Below are positions 23,500 through 32,284 of a stretch of DNA of 64,000 nt, in pieces. The stretch spans positions 1-64,000 of the forward strand of contig CAYTWB010000008.1 in assembly GCA_964441945.1 (NCBI GenBank), given 5' to 3'. This DNA is from JADGQM01 sp964441945 (lineage in GTDB: Bacteria > Desulfobacterota > Syntrophobacteria > Syntrophobacterales > Syntrophobacteraceae). Position numbers and translations under genes: made by a program. The number at the start of each line of letters is the position of its first letter. Positions within the stretch are counted from its first letter, which is position 1. Under the pieces are notes generated by a model that saw only the letters and a program-made list of their open reading frames with translations, was not told the origin of the DNA and ran no database searches.

Positions 23500-24870
23500 G
23501 TGTCGAACAGGAAGACCGTTTTTCGATGCCAGCAGTGCGGTTACGTCAGCCCAAAGTGGCTGGGGCGCTGTCCTGACTGCCAAAGCTGGCAGGGCCTCGT
23601 CGAAGAACTTGCCGTCAGAAAACCGAATCGACAGGTGACCTCGTCATCGTGTGTCGAGCCGCTGCCTCTCGCGGACATTCCCTGTGAATCGGAGGATCGC
23701 CTCCAGAGTGGTATAAGTGAGTGGGATCGAGTCCTGGGAGGCGGACTCATGCCCGGTTCCATCGTCCTGCTGGCCGGTGAGCCCGGAATAGGCAAGTCCA
23801 CCCTGCTTTTACAGGCGATGGCCCAGCTCGCCGGTGAGAAGCGGGTGCTTTACGCCTCCGGTGAAGAGAGCCTCCAGCAGATCAAATCACGGGCTTTGCG
23901 CCTGGGGATCGCAGCTCCAGGTCTTTTCGTCTATTCTGAAAATTCGCTCGAAGCGTTGCTGGATGCTGTTGAAAAGAACTCCACGGATATCCTGGCGATA
24001 GACTCCATTCAGACGCTCCATACCCGCGCACTGGATGTGGCCCCGGGTTCCATCACCCAGGTGAGGGAGTGTGCCTCACGGTTGATGCGAGAAGCAAAGG
24101 AAAGAAACATCGGGATCTTTCTGATCGGACATGTCACCAAGGAAGGCTCTATCGCCGGTCCGCGTGCGCTCGAACACCTGGTGGACACCGTCATCTATCT
24201 GGAAGGGGATCGGACTCACGCATTTCGTCTGTTGCGTGCGGTGAAGAACCGGTACGGTTCGACCAATGAGGTGGGGGTTTTTGAAATGAAGGAGTCGGGG
24301 CTTGAGGAAGTCACCAATCCTTCCCAGCTGCTGCTCGCGGAACGCCCTAAAGGGGTGTCCGGATCGGTTGTCGTTTGTTCTGTAGAAGGAACGCGACCCC
24401 TTCTGGTCGAACTGCAGGCATTGGTCAGTACCACGGGCTGGCTTCAACCCCGACGGACCAGCATGGGGGTGGACAGTAACAGGTTGTCTCTTCTGCTGGC
24501 GGTTCTCGAGAAGAAACTGGGGTTCAACTTTGCCCAGAATGACGTTTTCGTCAATGTGGCAGGGGGGGTTCGTTTGTTAGAGCCTGCCGCAGATCTCGCT
24601 ATGACCACGGCACTCATCAGTACTTATCTGGATCGACCTCTTCCCGCGGACCTGGTTGTCTGGGGAGAAGTGGGCCTGGCCGGTGAAGTCAGGGGTGTGG
24701 GGCACACTGCGATCAGGGCCATGGAAGCGAGCAAAATGGGGTTTGGCAAATGTCTTCTGCCTGGGAGCAATGCAGACCGACTGCCACGGGAGCAAGCCGT
24801 GGACTGCCTGGGTGTGCGCTCTCTACAGGACGTGATGGAGTTGCTTTTTGACAAAATCACAACGCCGTGA
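23500..24870 (+). CDS. radA: DNA repair protein RadA (Sms)
   Basis: Branch-migration ATPase acting on recombination intermediates. An N-terminal zinc finger (CQQCGYVSPKWLGRCPDC), Walker A GEPGIGKSTLLLQ, the RadA-specific motif KNRYGSTNEVGVF and a C-terminal Lon-protease-like domain (GVDSNRLSLLLAVLEKK... RPLPADLVVWGEVGLAGEV) are all present. It is 456 residues, the usual length. The start is a GTG at 23500. A gap of about 135 bp separates it from the phosphatase gene. The end lies 5 bp from the convergent mtnA stop. Confidence 0.95.
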   Translation: MSNRKTVFRCQQCGYVSPKWLGRCPDCQSWQGLVEELAVRKPNRQVTSSSCVEPLPLADIPCESEDRLQSGISEWDRVLGGGLMPGSIVLLAGEPGIGKSTLLLQAMAQLAGEKRVLYASGEESLQQIKSRALRLGIAAPGLFVYSENSLEALLDAVEKNSTDILAIDSIQTLHTRALDVAPGSITQVRECASRLMREAKERNIGIFLIGHVTKEGSIAGPRALEHLVDTVIYLEGDRTHAFRLLRAVKNRYGSTNEVGVFEMKESGLEEVTNPSQLLLAERPKGVSGSVVVCSVEGTRPLLVELQALVSTTGWLQPRRTSMGVDSNRLSLLLAVLEKKLGFNFAQNDVFVNVAGGVRLLEPAADLAMTTALISTYLDRPLPADLVVWGEVGLAGEVRGVGHTAIRAMEASKMGFGKCLLPGSNADRLPREQAVDCLGVRSLQDVMELLFDKITTP

Positions 24871-24875
24871 CCGGC

Positions 24876-25925
24876 TCACACTTCGAGGATTCTCCGAATA
24901 GCCCGCCCGTAAGGCCTTCTCAGTACTCCCTTCTCTGTGATGATTCCTGTGATGATCCTGTTTGGGGTGACATCGAAGGCGGGGTTCAGGGCCTGGATGC
25001 CCTTCGGCGCCACAAGCCGACCATGGAAATGGGTGACCTCACGGGGGGATCGCTGCTCAATCGGTATTGCCTGCCCGTCCGCAATCGTTGGGTCTATGGT
25101 CGATCTTGGAGCAGCGATATAAAAGGGCACATTGTGCTGTTGAGCCAGCACTGCGACCATGTAAGTCCCGATCTTGTTCGCCGTGTCGCCGTTGGCTGCA
25201 ATGCGATCCGCCCCCACTACGACCACATCAAGCTTCTTCTGTTGCATTAGAGTCCCGACAGCATTATCGGTAATCAGTGTGACCGGGATACCCGCCCGCA
25301 TCAGTTCATAGGCGGTCAGGCGGCTTCCCTGGAGGAAGGGTCTGGTCTCACATGCGTACACATGGATGGAAGGGTCTGCATCAAAAGCAGAACGGATGAC
25401 TCCCAGCGCAGTCCCATAGTCGGCGGTTGCAAGGGCCCCCGCATTGCAGTAGGTGAGGATGCGCGCACCGGGAGGAATAACCTGCCGTCCATGGAAACCG
25501 ATGGCTTGATTGTCGGCGATGTCTTTGGCCTGAATGAGATCTGCCGCTTCGCGGATCTTCTCCTGCAGTTCTGAGACGGTTGCCCCCGGGTTTTCCACCA
25601 CGACGGAATAGACCCTTTCGACCGCCCAGTTCAAGTTATTGCCCGTCGGCCGGGCGGTTTTCACCTTTTCGCAAAGGTCGGAGAATCTCTGTCGAAAGGC
25701 TTTTGGATCCGAGGTCTTGAGATGGCGGGCACCCAGGACCAGGGCCATTGCCCCGGCAACTCCCAGGGCCGGTGCCCCGCGAATGGCCATGGTCGTAATG
25801 GCTGAGATGACCTGGTTGGGCCGGGAACAGCGGATAACCCTTTCCCTGTGGGGAAGGACCCTTTGGTCCAGGATGACTACCGTATCGTCCTCCCAGAAGA
25901 TGGGAGGCAACCATTTATCAGTCAT
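24876..25925 (-). CDS. mtnA: S-methyl-5-thioribose-1-phosphate isomerase
   Basis: Methionine-salvage enzyme converting methylthioribose-1-phosphate to methylthioribulose-1-phosphate. Seen are TTMAIRGAPALGVAGAMA, the active-site Cys in TYCNAGALAT, the catalytic Asp in TLITDNAVG and the motif VVGADRIAANGDTANKIGTY. Length is 349 residues, as expected. It follows gatB with a 3-bp gap and is probably co-transcribed. No other methionine-salvage gene is in the window, as in many anaerobes that use alternative routes. Confidence 0.94.
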   Translation of the reverse strand: MTDKWLPPIFWEDDTVVILDQRVLPHRERVIRCSRPNQVISAITTMAIRGAPALGVAGAMALVLGARHLKTSDPKAFRQRFSDLCEKVKTARPTGNNLNWAVERVYSVVVENPGATVSELQEKIREAADLIQAKDIADNQAIGFHGRQVIPPGARILTYCNAGALATADYGTALGVIRSAFDADPSIHVYACETRPFLQGSRLTAYELMRAGIPVTLITDNAVGTLMQQKKLDVVVVGADRIAANGDTANKIGTYMVAVLAQQHNVPFYIAAPRSTIDPTIADGQAIPIEQRSPREVTHFHGRLVAPKGIQALNPAFDVTPNRIITGIITEKGVLRRPYGRAIRRILEV

Positions 25926-25928
25926 ATG

Positions 25929-27362
25929 CTATTCCCTTGAGAGCCTCTTGAGAAGGATCTCGTTTGCCAGTTGCGGATTCGCCTTCCCTTTCGTTTTTCT
26001 CATGACTTGCCCGACAAAAAAAGCGAGCAGTTTCTCCTTCCCGGCCCTGAACTGCTCCACTTCCACCGGGTTTTCCGCAAGGACCTCGGCCACCACTGAC
26101 TCAATGGCGCTTTCGTCCCTGACCTGAACCAGCCCTTTTTCCTCCACAATAGCGCCGGCACACTTTCCCGTTGCATACATTTGTTCGAAGACCGCTTTCG
26201 CGAGTTTGCCGCTGACGGTCCCTTTGTCGATCAGCTGGAGGAGTTCTGCGAGGTTCTCCGGTGTCACCGGGCAGGCCTCGATTTCCCGGTCATCCCGCTT
26301 GAGCTCCCGCATAAGCTCGGACATGATCCAGTTACTCACAACTTTGGATTGGGGGAAGATGCCGACCACCGATTCAAAGTAGCCCGCAAGGGCTTTCGAT
26401 GCGGTCAGCACTTGAGCATCGTACACGGGCAGACCGTACTCCCTGACGAAGCGCCCCCGTTTGGCGTCGGGAAGTTCCGGCAGGCTTGCCCTGACCGCTT
26501 CGATCCAGCCGCTGTCTATAACGATCGGCACGAGATCCGGGTCCGGGAAATAGCGGTAGTCATGAGCTTCTTCTTTTCCTCTCATGCTCACCGTTACGTT
26601 GCGGTTCGCATCCCAGAGACGGGTTTCCTGAATGACCGGTTCACCTCGCTCCAACAGGGCTGTTTGCCTCCGGATTTCAAATTCCAGGGCCTTCTGAACA
26701 TTCCGGAAAGAATTCATATTCTTGAGCTCTGTCTTGACCCCAAGACCCTCAGTCCCAACCGGTCGAAGAGAAATATTGGCGTCACAGCGCATGCTCCCTT
26801 CCTCCATATTGCCGTCGCAGATATCGAGGTAACAGAGGATGTCCCGCAGGGTCCTCAGGTAAGCCGCAGCCTCATCCGGTGTCTGGATATCCGGTTCACT
26901 CACGATCTCCAGAAGGGGTACCCCTGTGCGGTTGAAGTCTACGTAGCTTACGGGCTGAAATTCATCATGGACAAGCTTGCCCGCATCCTCTTCCATATGA
27001 ATTCGATGGATTCGAATACGTCTCGACCCGGTTTCCATTTCCAATTCAACCCATCCGTTTCGAGCAAGGGGAAATTCATATTGGGATATTTGATATCCTT
27101 TGGGGAGGTCGGGATAGAAGTAGTTCTTTCTCGCGAACTGGCTGTAGGGCGAAATAGTACAGTGAGTGGCCAGGGCCATCTTCATAGCGAATTCGATCAC
27201 GTCTCGATTCAGAACCGGGAGTACACCCGGCATGCCCAGGCACACCGGACAGACATGGGTATTCGGGCTGCCGCCGAACCGGGTGGAGCAGCCACAGAAA
27301 ATCTTGCTTTGGGTCAAGAGCTGAGCATGTATTTCCAATCCTATTACCGGTTCAAAGCGCAT
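25929..27362 (-). CDS. gatB: Aspartyl/glutamyl-tRNA amidotransferase subunit B
   Basis: tRNA-binding subunit of the GatCAB amidotransferase, which converts misacylated Asp-tRNA(Asn) or Glu-tRNA(Gln) to the amide forms. It begins RFEPVIGLEIHAQLLTQSKIFC, with zinc-ligand cysteines (FCGC and CPVC) and the signature PDLPKGYQISQYE. The C-terminal YqeY-like tail ends with GQVMRKTKGKANPQLANEIL. The ATG at 27362 gives 477 residues, the normal length. An in-frame ATG 30 bases upstream has a poorer site. gatA and gatC are not adjacent. Confidence 0.95.
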   Translation of the reverse strand: MRFEPVIGLEIHAQLLTQSKIFCGCSTRFGGSPNTHVCPVCLGMPGVLPVLNRDVIEFAMKMALATHCTISPYSQFARKNYFYPDLPKGYQISQYEFPLARNGWVELEMETGSRRIRIHRIHMEEDAGKLVHDEFQPVSYVDFNRTGVPLLEIVSEPDIQTPDEAAAYLRTLRDILCYLDICDGNMEEGSMRCDANISLRPVGTEGLGVKTELKNMNSFRNVQKALEFEIRRQTALLERGEPVIQETRLWDANRNVTVSMRGKEEAHDYRYFPDPDLVPIVIDSGWIEAVRASLPELPDAKRGRFVREYGLPVYDAQVLTASKALAGYFESVVGIFPQSKVVSNWIMSELMRELKRDDREIEACPVTPENLAELLQLIDKGTVSGKLAKAVFEQMYATGKCAGAIVEEKGLVQVRDESAIESVVAEVLAENPVEVEQFRAGKEKLLAFFVGQVMRKTKGKANPQLANEILLKRLSRE

Positions 27363-27782
27363 CCAACACTCTCTTCTCACGGTGCGAGCCATGATTCAAC
27401 AGGGGAAAGCCGTCTCGAAACGCTTGTTCTCTTTATCAAAACGATGCCACATATAGCACTGCCGGCCTGCTTCTGCAAGGCGTGTGATTTTGAAAGGGGA
27501 GAGGCATTCCGGACATTCGGATAGCCTCGTGGTGAAGCCTTGCACCCTTCGGATACAACTCATTTGGCCGCCGTGGGTTTTGATTCGACCCTTGAACGAG
27601 GAGCTGTCGGCCGTCGCTGTTCAGGCTGGTCTGAAATTTTTTCCAAACAACGTTTGACATTGTGAGATGTTTCATCTAGGAATATGAGGCGGATTAGAGA
27701 CAGATGGTTTATTGATGAGGGCTCTCGTTGGTGAGATGAGATCTGCACAGGTGGAGTTGTTACCGGCATAGCGAGGAGAACT
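27363..27782. other. Non-coding region between divergent gatB and sucC
   Basis: No supported gene in about 420 bp. A TTGACA at 27654-27659 with TAGGAA after 17 bases could be a weak promoter toward sucC, about 100 bp from its start. The rest shows no recognisable regulatory site. Confidence 0.4.
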
Positions 27783-28949
27783 ATGAAAATTCACGAGTAC
27801 CAAGCGAAAGAGTTGTTTAGGAAGTACGGGGTCCCCGTCCCCCGTGGAAGCGTGGCTTTCACGGTTGCAGAGGCAAAATCCATTGGCGCCGAATTGGATA
27901 CTTTCCCAGTCGTGGTGAAAGCCCAGATTCATGCCGGCGGGCGTGGAAAGGGTGGCGGAGTTAAGCTGGCGAAGAATCGCGACGAGATCGAAGAATACGC
28001 TAAGAAGATCCTTGGCATGACCCTGGTTACCCACCAGACCGGCCCGGAAGGCAAGCTGGTCAAGAAACTGCTGGTGGAAGAGGGATTGCCCATCGAGAAA
28101 GAGCTTTATCTAAGCGTACTTCCGGATCGCGGGACCGCCAAGATCGTCTTCATGGCAAGCGAAGCCGGTGGAATGGACATCGAAGAAGTCGCCGCCAAGA
28201 CACCCGAAAAGATCATCAAGGTCTATATTGATCCCCTGCTGGGCTTCAAAGGGTTCCATGCCAATGAACTCGCCTTCGGGTTGAACCTGAAACCTGAGCT
28301 GGTAAAGCAGTTCAACGCCATGGTTGTTGCCCTCTACAAGCTGTGCGTGGATTATGACTGTTCGCTGGTGGAGATCAACCCGCTGGTCCTCACAAAGGAC
28401 AACAGGGTGATCGCTTTGGACGGCAAGATCAATTTTGACGACAATGCTCTTTACCGCCATAAAGACGTTGTCGAGTTCCGCGATCTCGATGAAGAAGATC
28501 CCTCCGAGATCGAGGCCTCCAAGTACGACCTCAATTACATCAAGATGCCCAGCGGCAATATCGGCAACATGGTGAACGGTGCCGGTCTGGCCATGGCGAC
28601 CATGGACATCATTCAGCAGGCCGGTGCGACTCCTGCCAACTTCCTGGATGTTGGCGGCGGCGCCAGTGCCGAGCAGGTGGAAAACGGTTTTCGGATCATC
28701 TTGGCCGACCCCGCGGTCAAGGGAGTACTGATCAACATATTCGGTGGTATCCTGCGATGCGACAGGCTGGCCAACGGTGTGGTCGAAGCGGCAAAGAAGG
28801 TCGGGCTCAAGATTCCGGTGGTCATCCGCATGGAAGGCACCAACGTCGAGCAGGGCCGGGAGATCCTGGAGAAGTCCGGGCTTAACCTGATAACGGCAAA
28901 AGACGTTTCAGACGCCGCCCAAAAAATTGCAGCAGTCGCAAAAGCGTAG
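27783..28949 (+). CDS. sucC: Succinate-CoA ligase subunit beta
   Basis: ATP-grasp subunit of succinyl-CoA synthetase, which interconverts succinyl-CoA and succinate with substrate-level phosphorylation. The N-terminus MKIHEYQAKELFRKYGVPVP, the nucleotide region VVKAQIHAGGRGKGGGVKLA, and the C-terminal VLINIFGGILRCDRLANGV are diagnostic. It has 388 residues, the standard length. GAGGAG lies before the ATG. sucD follows after 14 bp. In a propionate-oxidising or sulfate-reducing anaerobe this would serve the methylmalonyl-CoA pathway or TCA cycle. Confidence 0.97.
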   Translation: MKIHEYQAKELFRKYGVPVPRGSVAFTVAEAKSIGAELDTFPVVVKAQIHAGGRGKGGGVKLAKNRDEIEEYAKKILGMTLVTHQTGPEGKLVKKLLVEEGLPIEKELYLSVLPDRGTAKIVFMASEAGGMDIEEVAAKTPEKIIKVYIDPLLGFKGFHANELAFGLNLKPELVKQFNAMVVALYKLCVDYDCSLVEINPLVLTKDNRVIALDGKINFDDNALYRHKDVVEFRDLDEEDPSEIEASKYDLNYIKMPSGNIGNMVNGAGLAMATMDIIQQAGATPANFLDVGGGASAEQVENGFRIILADPAVKGVLINIFGGILRCDRLANGVVEAAKKVGLKIPVVIRMEGTNVEQGREILEKSGLNLITAKDVSDAAQKIAAVAKA

Positions 28950-28963
28950 AAGGGGGAGATCTC

Positions 28964-29842
28964 ATGAGCATTTGGGTGGACAAGAATACAAGATTGGTAG
29001 TTCAGGGCATTACTGGGCGTGAAGGCCAGTTCCACACGATGAATTGCAAGGCCTACGGCACGAACGTGGTGGCGGGTGTAACCCCCGGCAAAGGCGGCCA
29101 GAGCGTTGAGGGTATTCCGGTCTTCAACACGGTAGCCAAAGCTGTGAAAGAAACGGGCGCCAACGCCGCCATGGTTTTTGTGCCTCCTCCATTCTGTGCA
29201 GATGCCATTCTCGAATCCATCGAGGCTGGAGTTCCCGTGATCGTAGCGATCACCGAGGGAATCCCGGTTATGGATATGCTGAAGGTGAAGAATTATCTAA
29301 AATCCAGTACGAGCCGGCTCATCGGGCCCAACTGTCCGGGGATCATTACTCCGGGTCAGTGTAAAATCGGTATCCAGCCGGGGCACATCCATACTCCCGG
29401 CCCTGTCGGCATCGTCTCCCGTTCCGGGACCTTGACTTATGAAGCGGTGCATCAAATTGGAAGCCAGGGCATTGGCCAGAGTACGGTTATCGGGATCGGT
29501 GGAGACCCTGTAAACGGTACCAACTTCATCGACTGCCTGGCTGCTTTTCAGGCCGACCCGGAAACCAAGGCCATCATCATGGTGGGTGAAATTGGAGGGT
29601 CTGCAGAGGAAGATGCAGCGGAGTTTATTCAAAAGAACGTGACCAAACCGGTGATCGGTTTCATCGCCGGCCTCACGGCTCCTCCAGGTCGCCGTATGGG
29701 CCATGCGGGCGCAATCATCAGCGGATCAAGCGGGACCGCTCAGGGCAAGATCAAAGCCATGAAAGCAGCAGGCATTACGGTTGTGGAAAACCTTGGCGAA
29801 ATGGGCAAGATTGCCAAGCAAGCGTTCGCCAAAGTGCTGTAG
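28964..29842 (+). CDS. sucD: Succinate-CoA ligase subunit alpha
   Basis: CoA-binding and phosphohistidine subunit partnering sucC. It shows the CoA-binding Rossmann start VQGITGREGQFHTMNCKAYG, the conserved LIGPNCPGIITPGQCKIG and the active-site histidine in RRMGHAGAIISG. Length is 292 residues, as usual. A GGGGGA ribosome-binding site precedes the ATG. The gene ends the two-gene operon, with an inverted repeat 40 bp downstream. Confidence 0.97.
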   Translation: MSIWVDKNTRLVVQGITGREGQFHTMNCKAYGTNVVAGVTPGKGGQSVEGIPVFNTVAKAVKETGANAAMVFVPPPFCADAILESIEAGVPVIVAITEGIPVMDMLKVKNYLKSSTSRLIGPNCPGIITPGQCKIGIQPGHIHTPGPVGIVSRSGTLTYEAVHQIGSQGIGQSTVIGIGGDPVNGTNFIDCLAAFQADPETKAIIMVGEIGGSAEEDAAEFIQKNVTKPVIGFIAGLTAPPGRRMGHAGAIISGSSGTAQGKIKAMKAAGITVVENLGEMGKIAKQAFAKVL

Positions 29843-29882
29843 TGGACTGAGATATCACAAGAATAGAATTTGGAACCCCATC

Positions 29883-29912
29883 GTTTCGGCGGCACACCAG
29901 CGCCGCCGAAAC
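29883..29912. terminator. Inverted repeat downstream of sucD
   Basis: An 11-bp perfect stem (29883-29893 with 29902-29912) with an 8-base loop. No T-run follows, so it may protect the mRNA 3' end or act with a second, bulged G-rich stem at about 29935-29963, which is followed by a short T-run. Confidence 0.5.
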
Positions 29913-30082
29913 TGTTCCACGAGAGCCTAGCGGAGGGGGAATGGTCATAGCGGCCATCCCCCTTTGCATGTTTCGCTTCCATGAATACCGAGAAAGCCCG
30001 CCCACTGATTCAAAGCTCGACCGTCCGAGCGTCAAACAACTTGATCATTCAATGTTTTAGATGCTGCAAGGAGTGAGTTTCC

Positions 30083-31333
30083 ATGACACAGTTCCTTAAG
30101 GTCAAGACCGTCGGTGAAGTCCTGGAGATCCTCAGCGGACTCCCCCCACTACCTATCGAGGATATTGAACTTGAATCCGCCTGCGGGCGTGTACTGGCCT
30201 CCGAGGTTCTGGCTCCTGAACCGGTGCCCCATTTTGATCGCTCTCTGATGGATGGTTACGCAGTGAGGGCCAAAGATACTTTTGGAGCATCCGAATCTCT
30301 CCCATCTCTGCTTGATGTGGTTGGAGAGGTCTCTATGGGAGCAGAGGCGTCCTTTCACCTGGGACCCGGAAAAGCAGTGGCCATTCCCACCGGGGGCATG
30401 CTGCCGGCTGGTGCGGATGCGGTGCTCATGGTGGAATACACCTGTCCCATGGACTCCCAAACGATTGAAGTGACCAGGGCGGTAGCCCCAGGTGAGAATA
30501 TCATGAGGAAGGGAGAGGATATTGCGTTCAATGAAAGGCTGTTGCCTGGAGGATGGCGTCTTCGTCCGCAGGACGTAGGGATGCTCGCTGCTCTGGGCAT
30601 TGGCAGGGTTACTGTCTACCGTCGTCCTCGTGTGGCCGTTCTTTCCACTGGCGATGAAATCGTACCGGTTTCCACCGCAGTCCTCCCCCCTGGAATGGTT
30701 CGAGATATCAACGGCCTTGCACTGGCGGCTCAGATTTCGAAAGTTGGGAGCATCGTCGGTACCCGATCAGTCGTTGAAGATCGTCTGGAATCACTCGTGA
30801 ATGCCTGCCGGGAAGCTTTTCAAGAGCATGAAGTGGTCGTTCTCTCCGGCGGCAGTTCCGTTGGGATGCGGGATTTCACGGTGAGGATTTTGGAAGGGTT
30901 CGCCGAATCGGAATTACTGGTGCACGGCATTGCCATGCGTCCTGGAAAACCGACTATCCTGGCTCGAATAGGGACGAAAATCCTGTGGGGTCTCCCTGGG
31001 CAGCCGGTTTCCGCAATGATGGTATGCAACGCATTGGTCCTGCCGTCCCTCGCAATGCTTCAAGGTGTAACAGGCGGTGAAGATTTTCAGGACATGGGCA
31101 ATACCGCCTCCGGCATTCTTGCCGGCCAACTTCCCTCGGTCCATGGCCGAACGGATTACGTTCCTGTTACGCTGGCTAAACAGGGCGATGAACTGCAGGT
31201 CCGGCCGATATTCGGCAAATCGGCCATGATCAGTATCCTCGGACGGGCGGATGGTTATGTGATCGTTCCGGCACACGTAGAAGGTTTGGAGCCAGGGAGC
31301 CACGTTAAAGCTTACCTCTTCTCCCGGTGGTAA
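30083..31333 (+). CDS. moeA: Molybdopterin molybdenumtransferase MoeA
   Basis: Inserts molybdate into adenylylated molybdopterin to complete the molybdenum or tungsten cofactor. Visible motifs include RSLMDGYAVRA, IPTGGMLPAGADAVLMVE, RVAVLSTGDEIV, VLSGGSSVGMRDFT and the C-terminal MRPGKPTILARIGTKILWGLPGQPVSA. Length is 416 residues, standard. The gene is solitary and convergent with the NusG-like gene. It fits the requirement for formate dehydrogenases and other Mo/W enzymes. Confidence 0.95.
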   Translation: MTQFLKVKTVGEVLEILSGLPPLPIEDIELESACGRVLASEVLAPEPVPHFDRSLMDGYAVRAKDTFGASESLPSLLDVVGEVSMGAEASFHLGPGKAVAIPTGGMLPAGADAVLMVEYTCPMDSQTIEVTRAVAPGENIMRKGEDIAFNERLLPGGWRLRPQDVGMLAALGIGRVTVYRRPRVAVLSTGDEIVPVSTAVLPPGMVRDINGLALAAQISKVGSIVGTRSVVEDRLESLVNACREAFQEHEVVVLSGGSSVGMRDFTVRILEGFAESELLVHGIAMRPGKPTILARIGTKILWGLPGQPVSAMMVCNALVLPSLAMLQGVTGGEDFQDMGNTASGILAGQLPSVHGRTDYVPVTLAKQGDELQVRPIFGKSAMISILGRADGYVIVPAHVEGLEPGSHVKAYLFSRW

Positions 31334-31360
31334 TGAGGAAAGAGAAGGACAGTACCGGCT

Positions 31361-31993
31361 TTACAGCACTACGTTTGTCGGTGGAGGCTGGGCGGTTTCC
31401 ACGTCTTCCAGATCAAGTTCCACGCTGACAGACTTGCAGATGATGTCCACACTTACAACCAGTCTGCCCTTTTTAGGGTTCTGCCTCAGGAAAATCCCCA
31501 TACAGCCGGCCAAAGGCCCGCGAACAACCCGCACCCAGTCTCCCTCTTTTAAGTAAGGATTTAGAGTGAAAGGCCTGTTGGACTGCAGCATGGTTTGAAG
31601 GTTCTCTATCTGAAAAGCGGGAATGGGTATGGGACCTTCTGAATTCCCTATGAGCCTCAGTGCTCCGGGCGTCTTTAGAACATGAACCAGGATGGTGTTG
31701 TCATGGGGAGTTCGAACGAAAACATATCCGGGAAACATCGGGACGGATACCTTCATGCGCCGGTCTCTTCGCTTGCTCCAACGCTCGATCTTAGGCAAGA
31801 AAGACTCGACATCTTTCTGCTCCAGGCGACTTGTGACTTCTTTTTCATGGTTAACCTGAACATAGACGGCAAACCAGAACTGCTCGTCAAAGGATAGTTC
31901 TGGAGAACAAATCGAATCCTGGGGCACAAGGGGCGGTGAGAGACTCTCTGATAAGGCGTGATTGCATTCTCTGGAAACATACAATGAATTCAT
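31361..31993 (-). CDS. Specialised NusG paralogue (transcription elongation factor)
   Basis: A 210-residue NusG-family protein. After a 40-residue N-terminal extension, the NGN domain starts FWFAVYVQVNHEKEV and includes FLPKIERWSKRRDRRMKV and MFPGYVFVR. A C-terminal KOW domain reads YLKEGDWVRVVRGPLAGCMG. The sequence is of the UpxY/LoaP/RfaH type, used to antiterminate long polysaccharide or secondary-metabolite operons, not housekeeping NusG. No such operon is next to it, so its target must be elsewhere. The gene follows an AT-rich 290-bp region containing TATGAT at about 32048. Confidence 0.85.
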   Translation of the reverse strand: MNSLYVSRECNHALSESLSPPLVPQDSICSPELSFDEQFWFAVYVQVNHEKEVTSRLEQKDVESFLPKIERWSKRRDRRMKVSVPMFPGYVFVRTPHDNTILVHVLKTPGALRLIGNSEGPIPIPAFQIENLQTMLQSNRPFTLNPYLKEGDWVRVVRGPLAGCMGIFLRQNPKKGRLVVSVDIICKSVSVELDLEDVETAQPPPTNVVL

Positions 31994-32284
31994 TGCTGAC
32001 TAGCTCCTGCTTCACTTCCTGAGCCGAAAAGCATAAACGATAAATCATATCTAATGTAGACTAGAGATTCAGCATCGACCCGAACAACAAACAATAGAAA
32101 ATCATTGATACTATGGCAATTGCGCGTTCAGCTGCCCTTCATGTAGTTCGTAATTATATCGCGGTAAGGGAGAATTTCAAGGACCAAGTATGAACTCCTG
32201 GATTCCGGGGTTAGAATCTAACATTTTATTGTGTGATGTGAGCAGGTTATGAATTGTGTCCCGGTCGTCATTCATCAAATGGAC

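Noticed and set aside
26181..27524. 447-codon open frame antisense to gatB
   Set aside because: The opposite strand encodes a complete GatB. The antisense protein has no recognisable motif.
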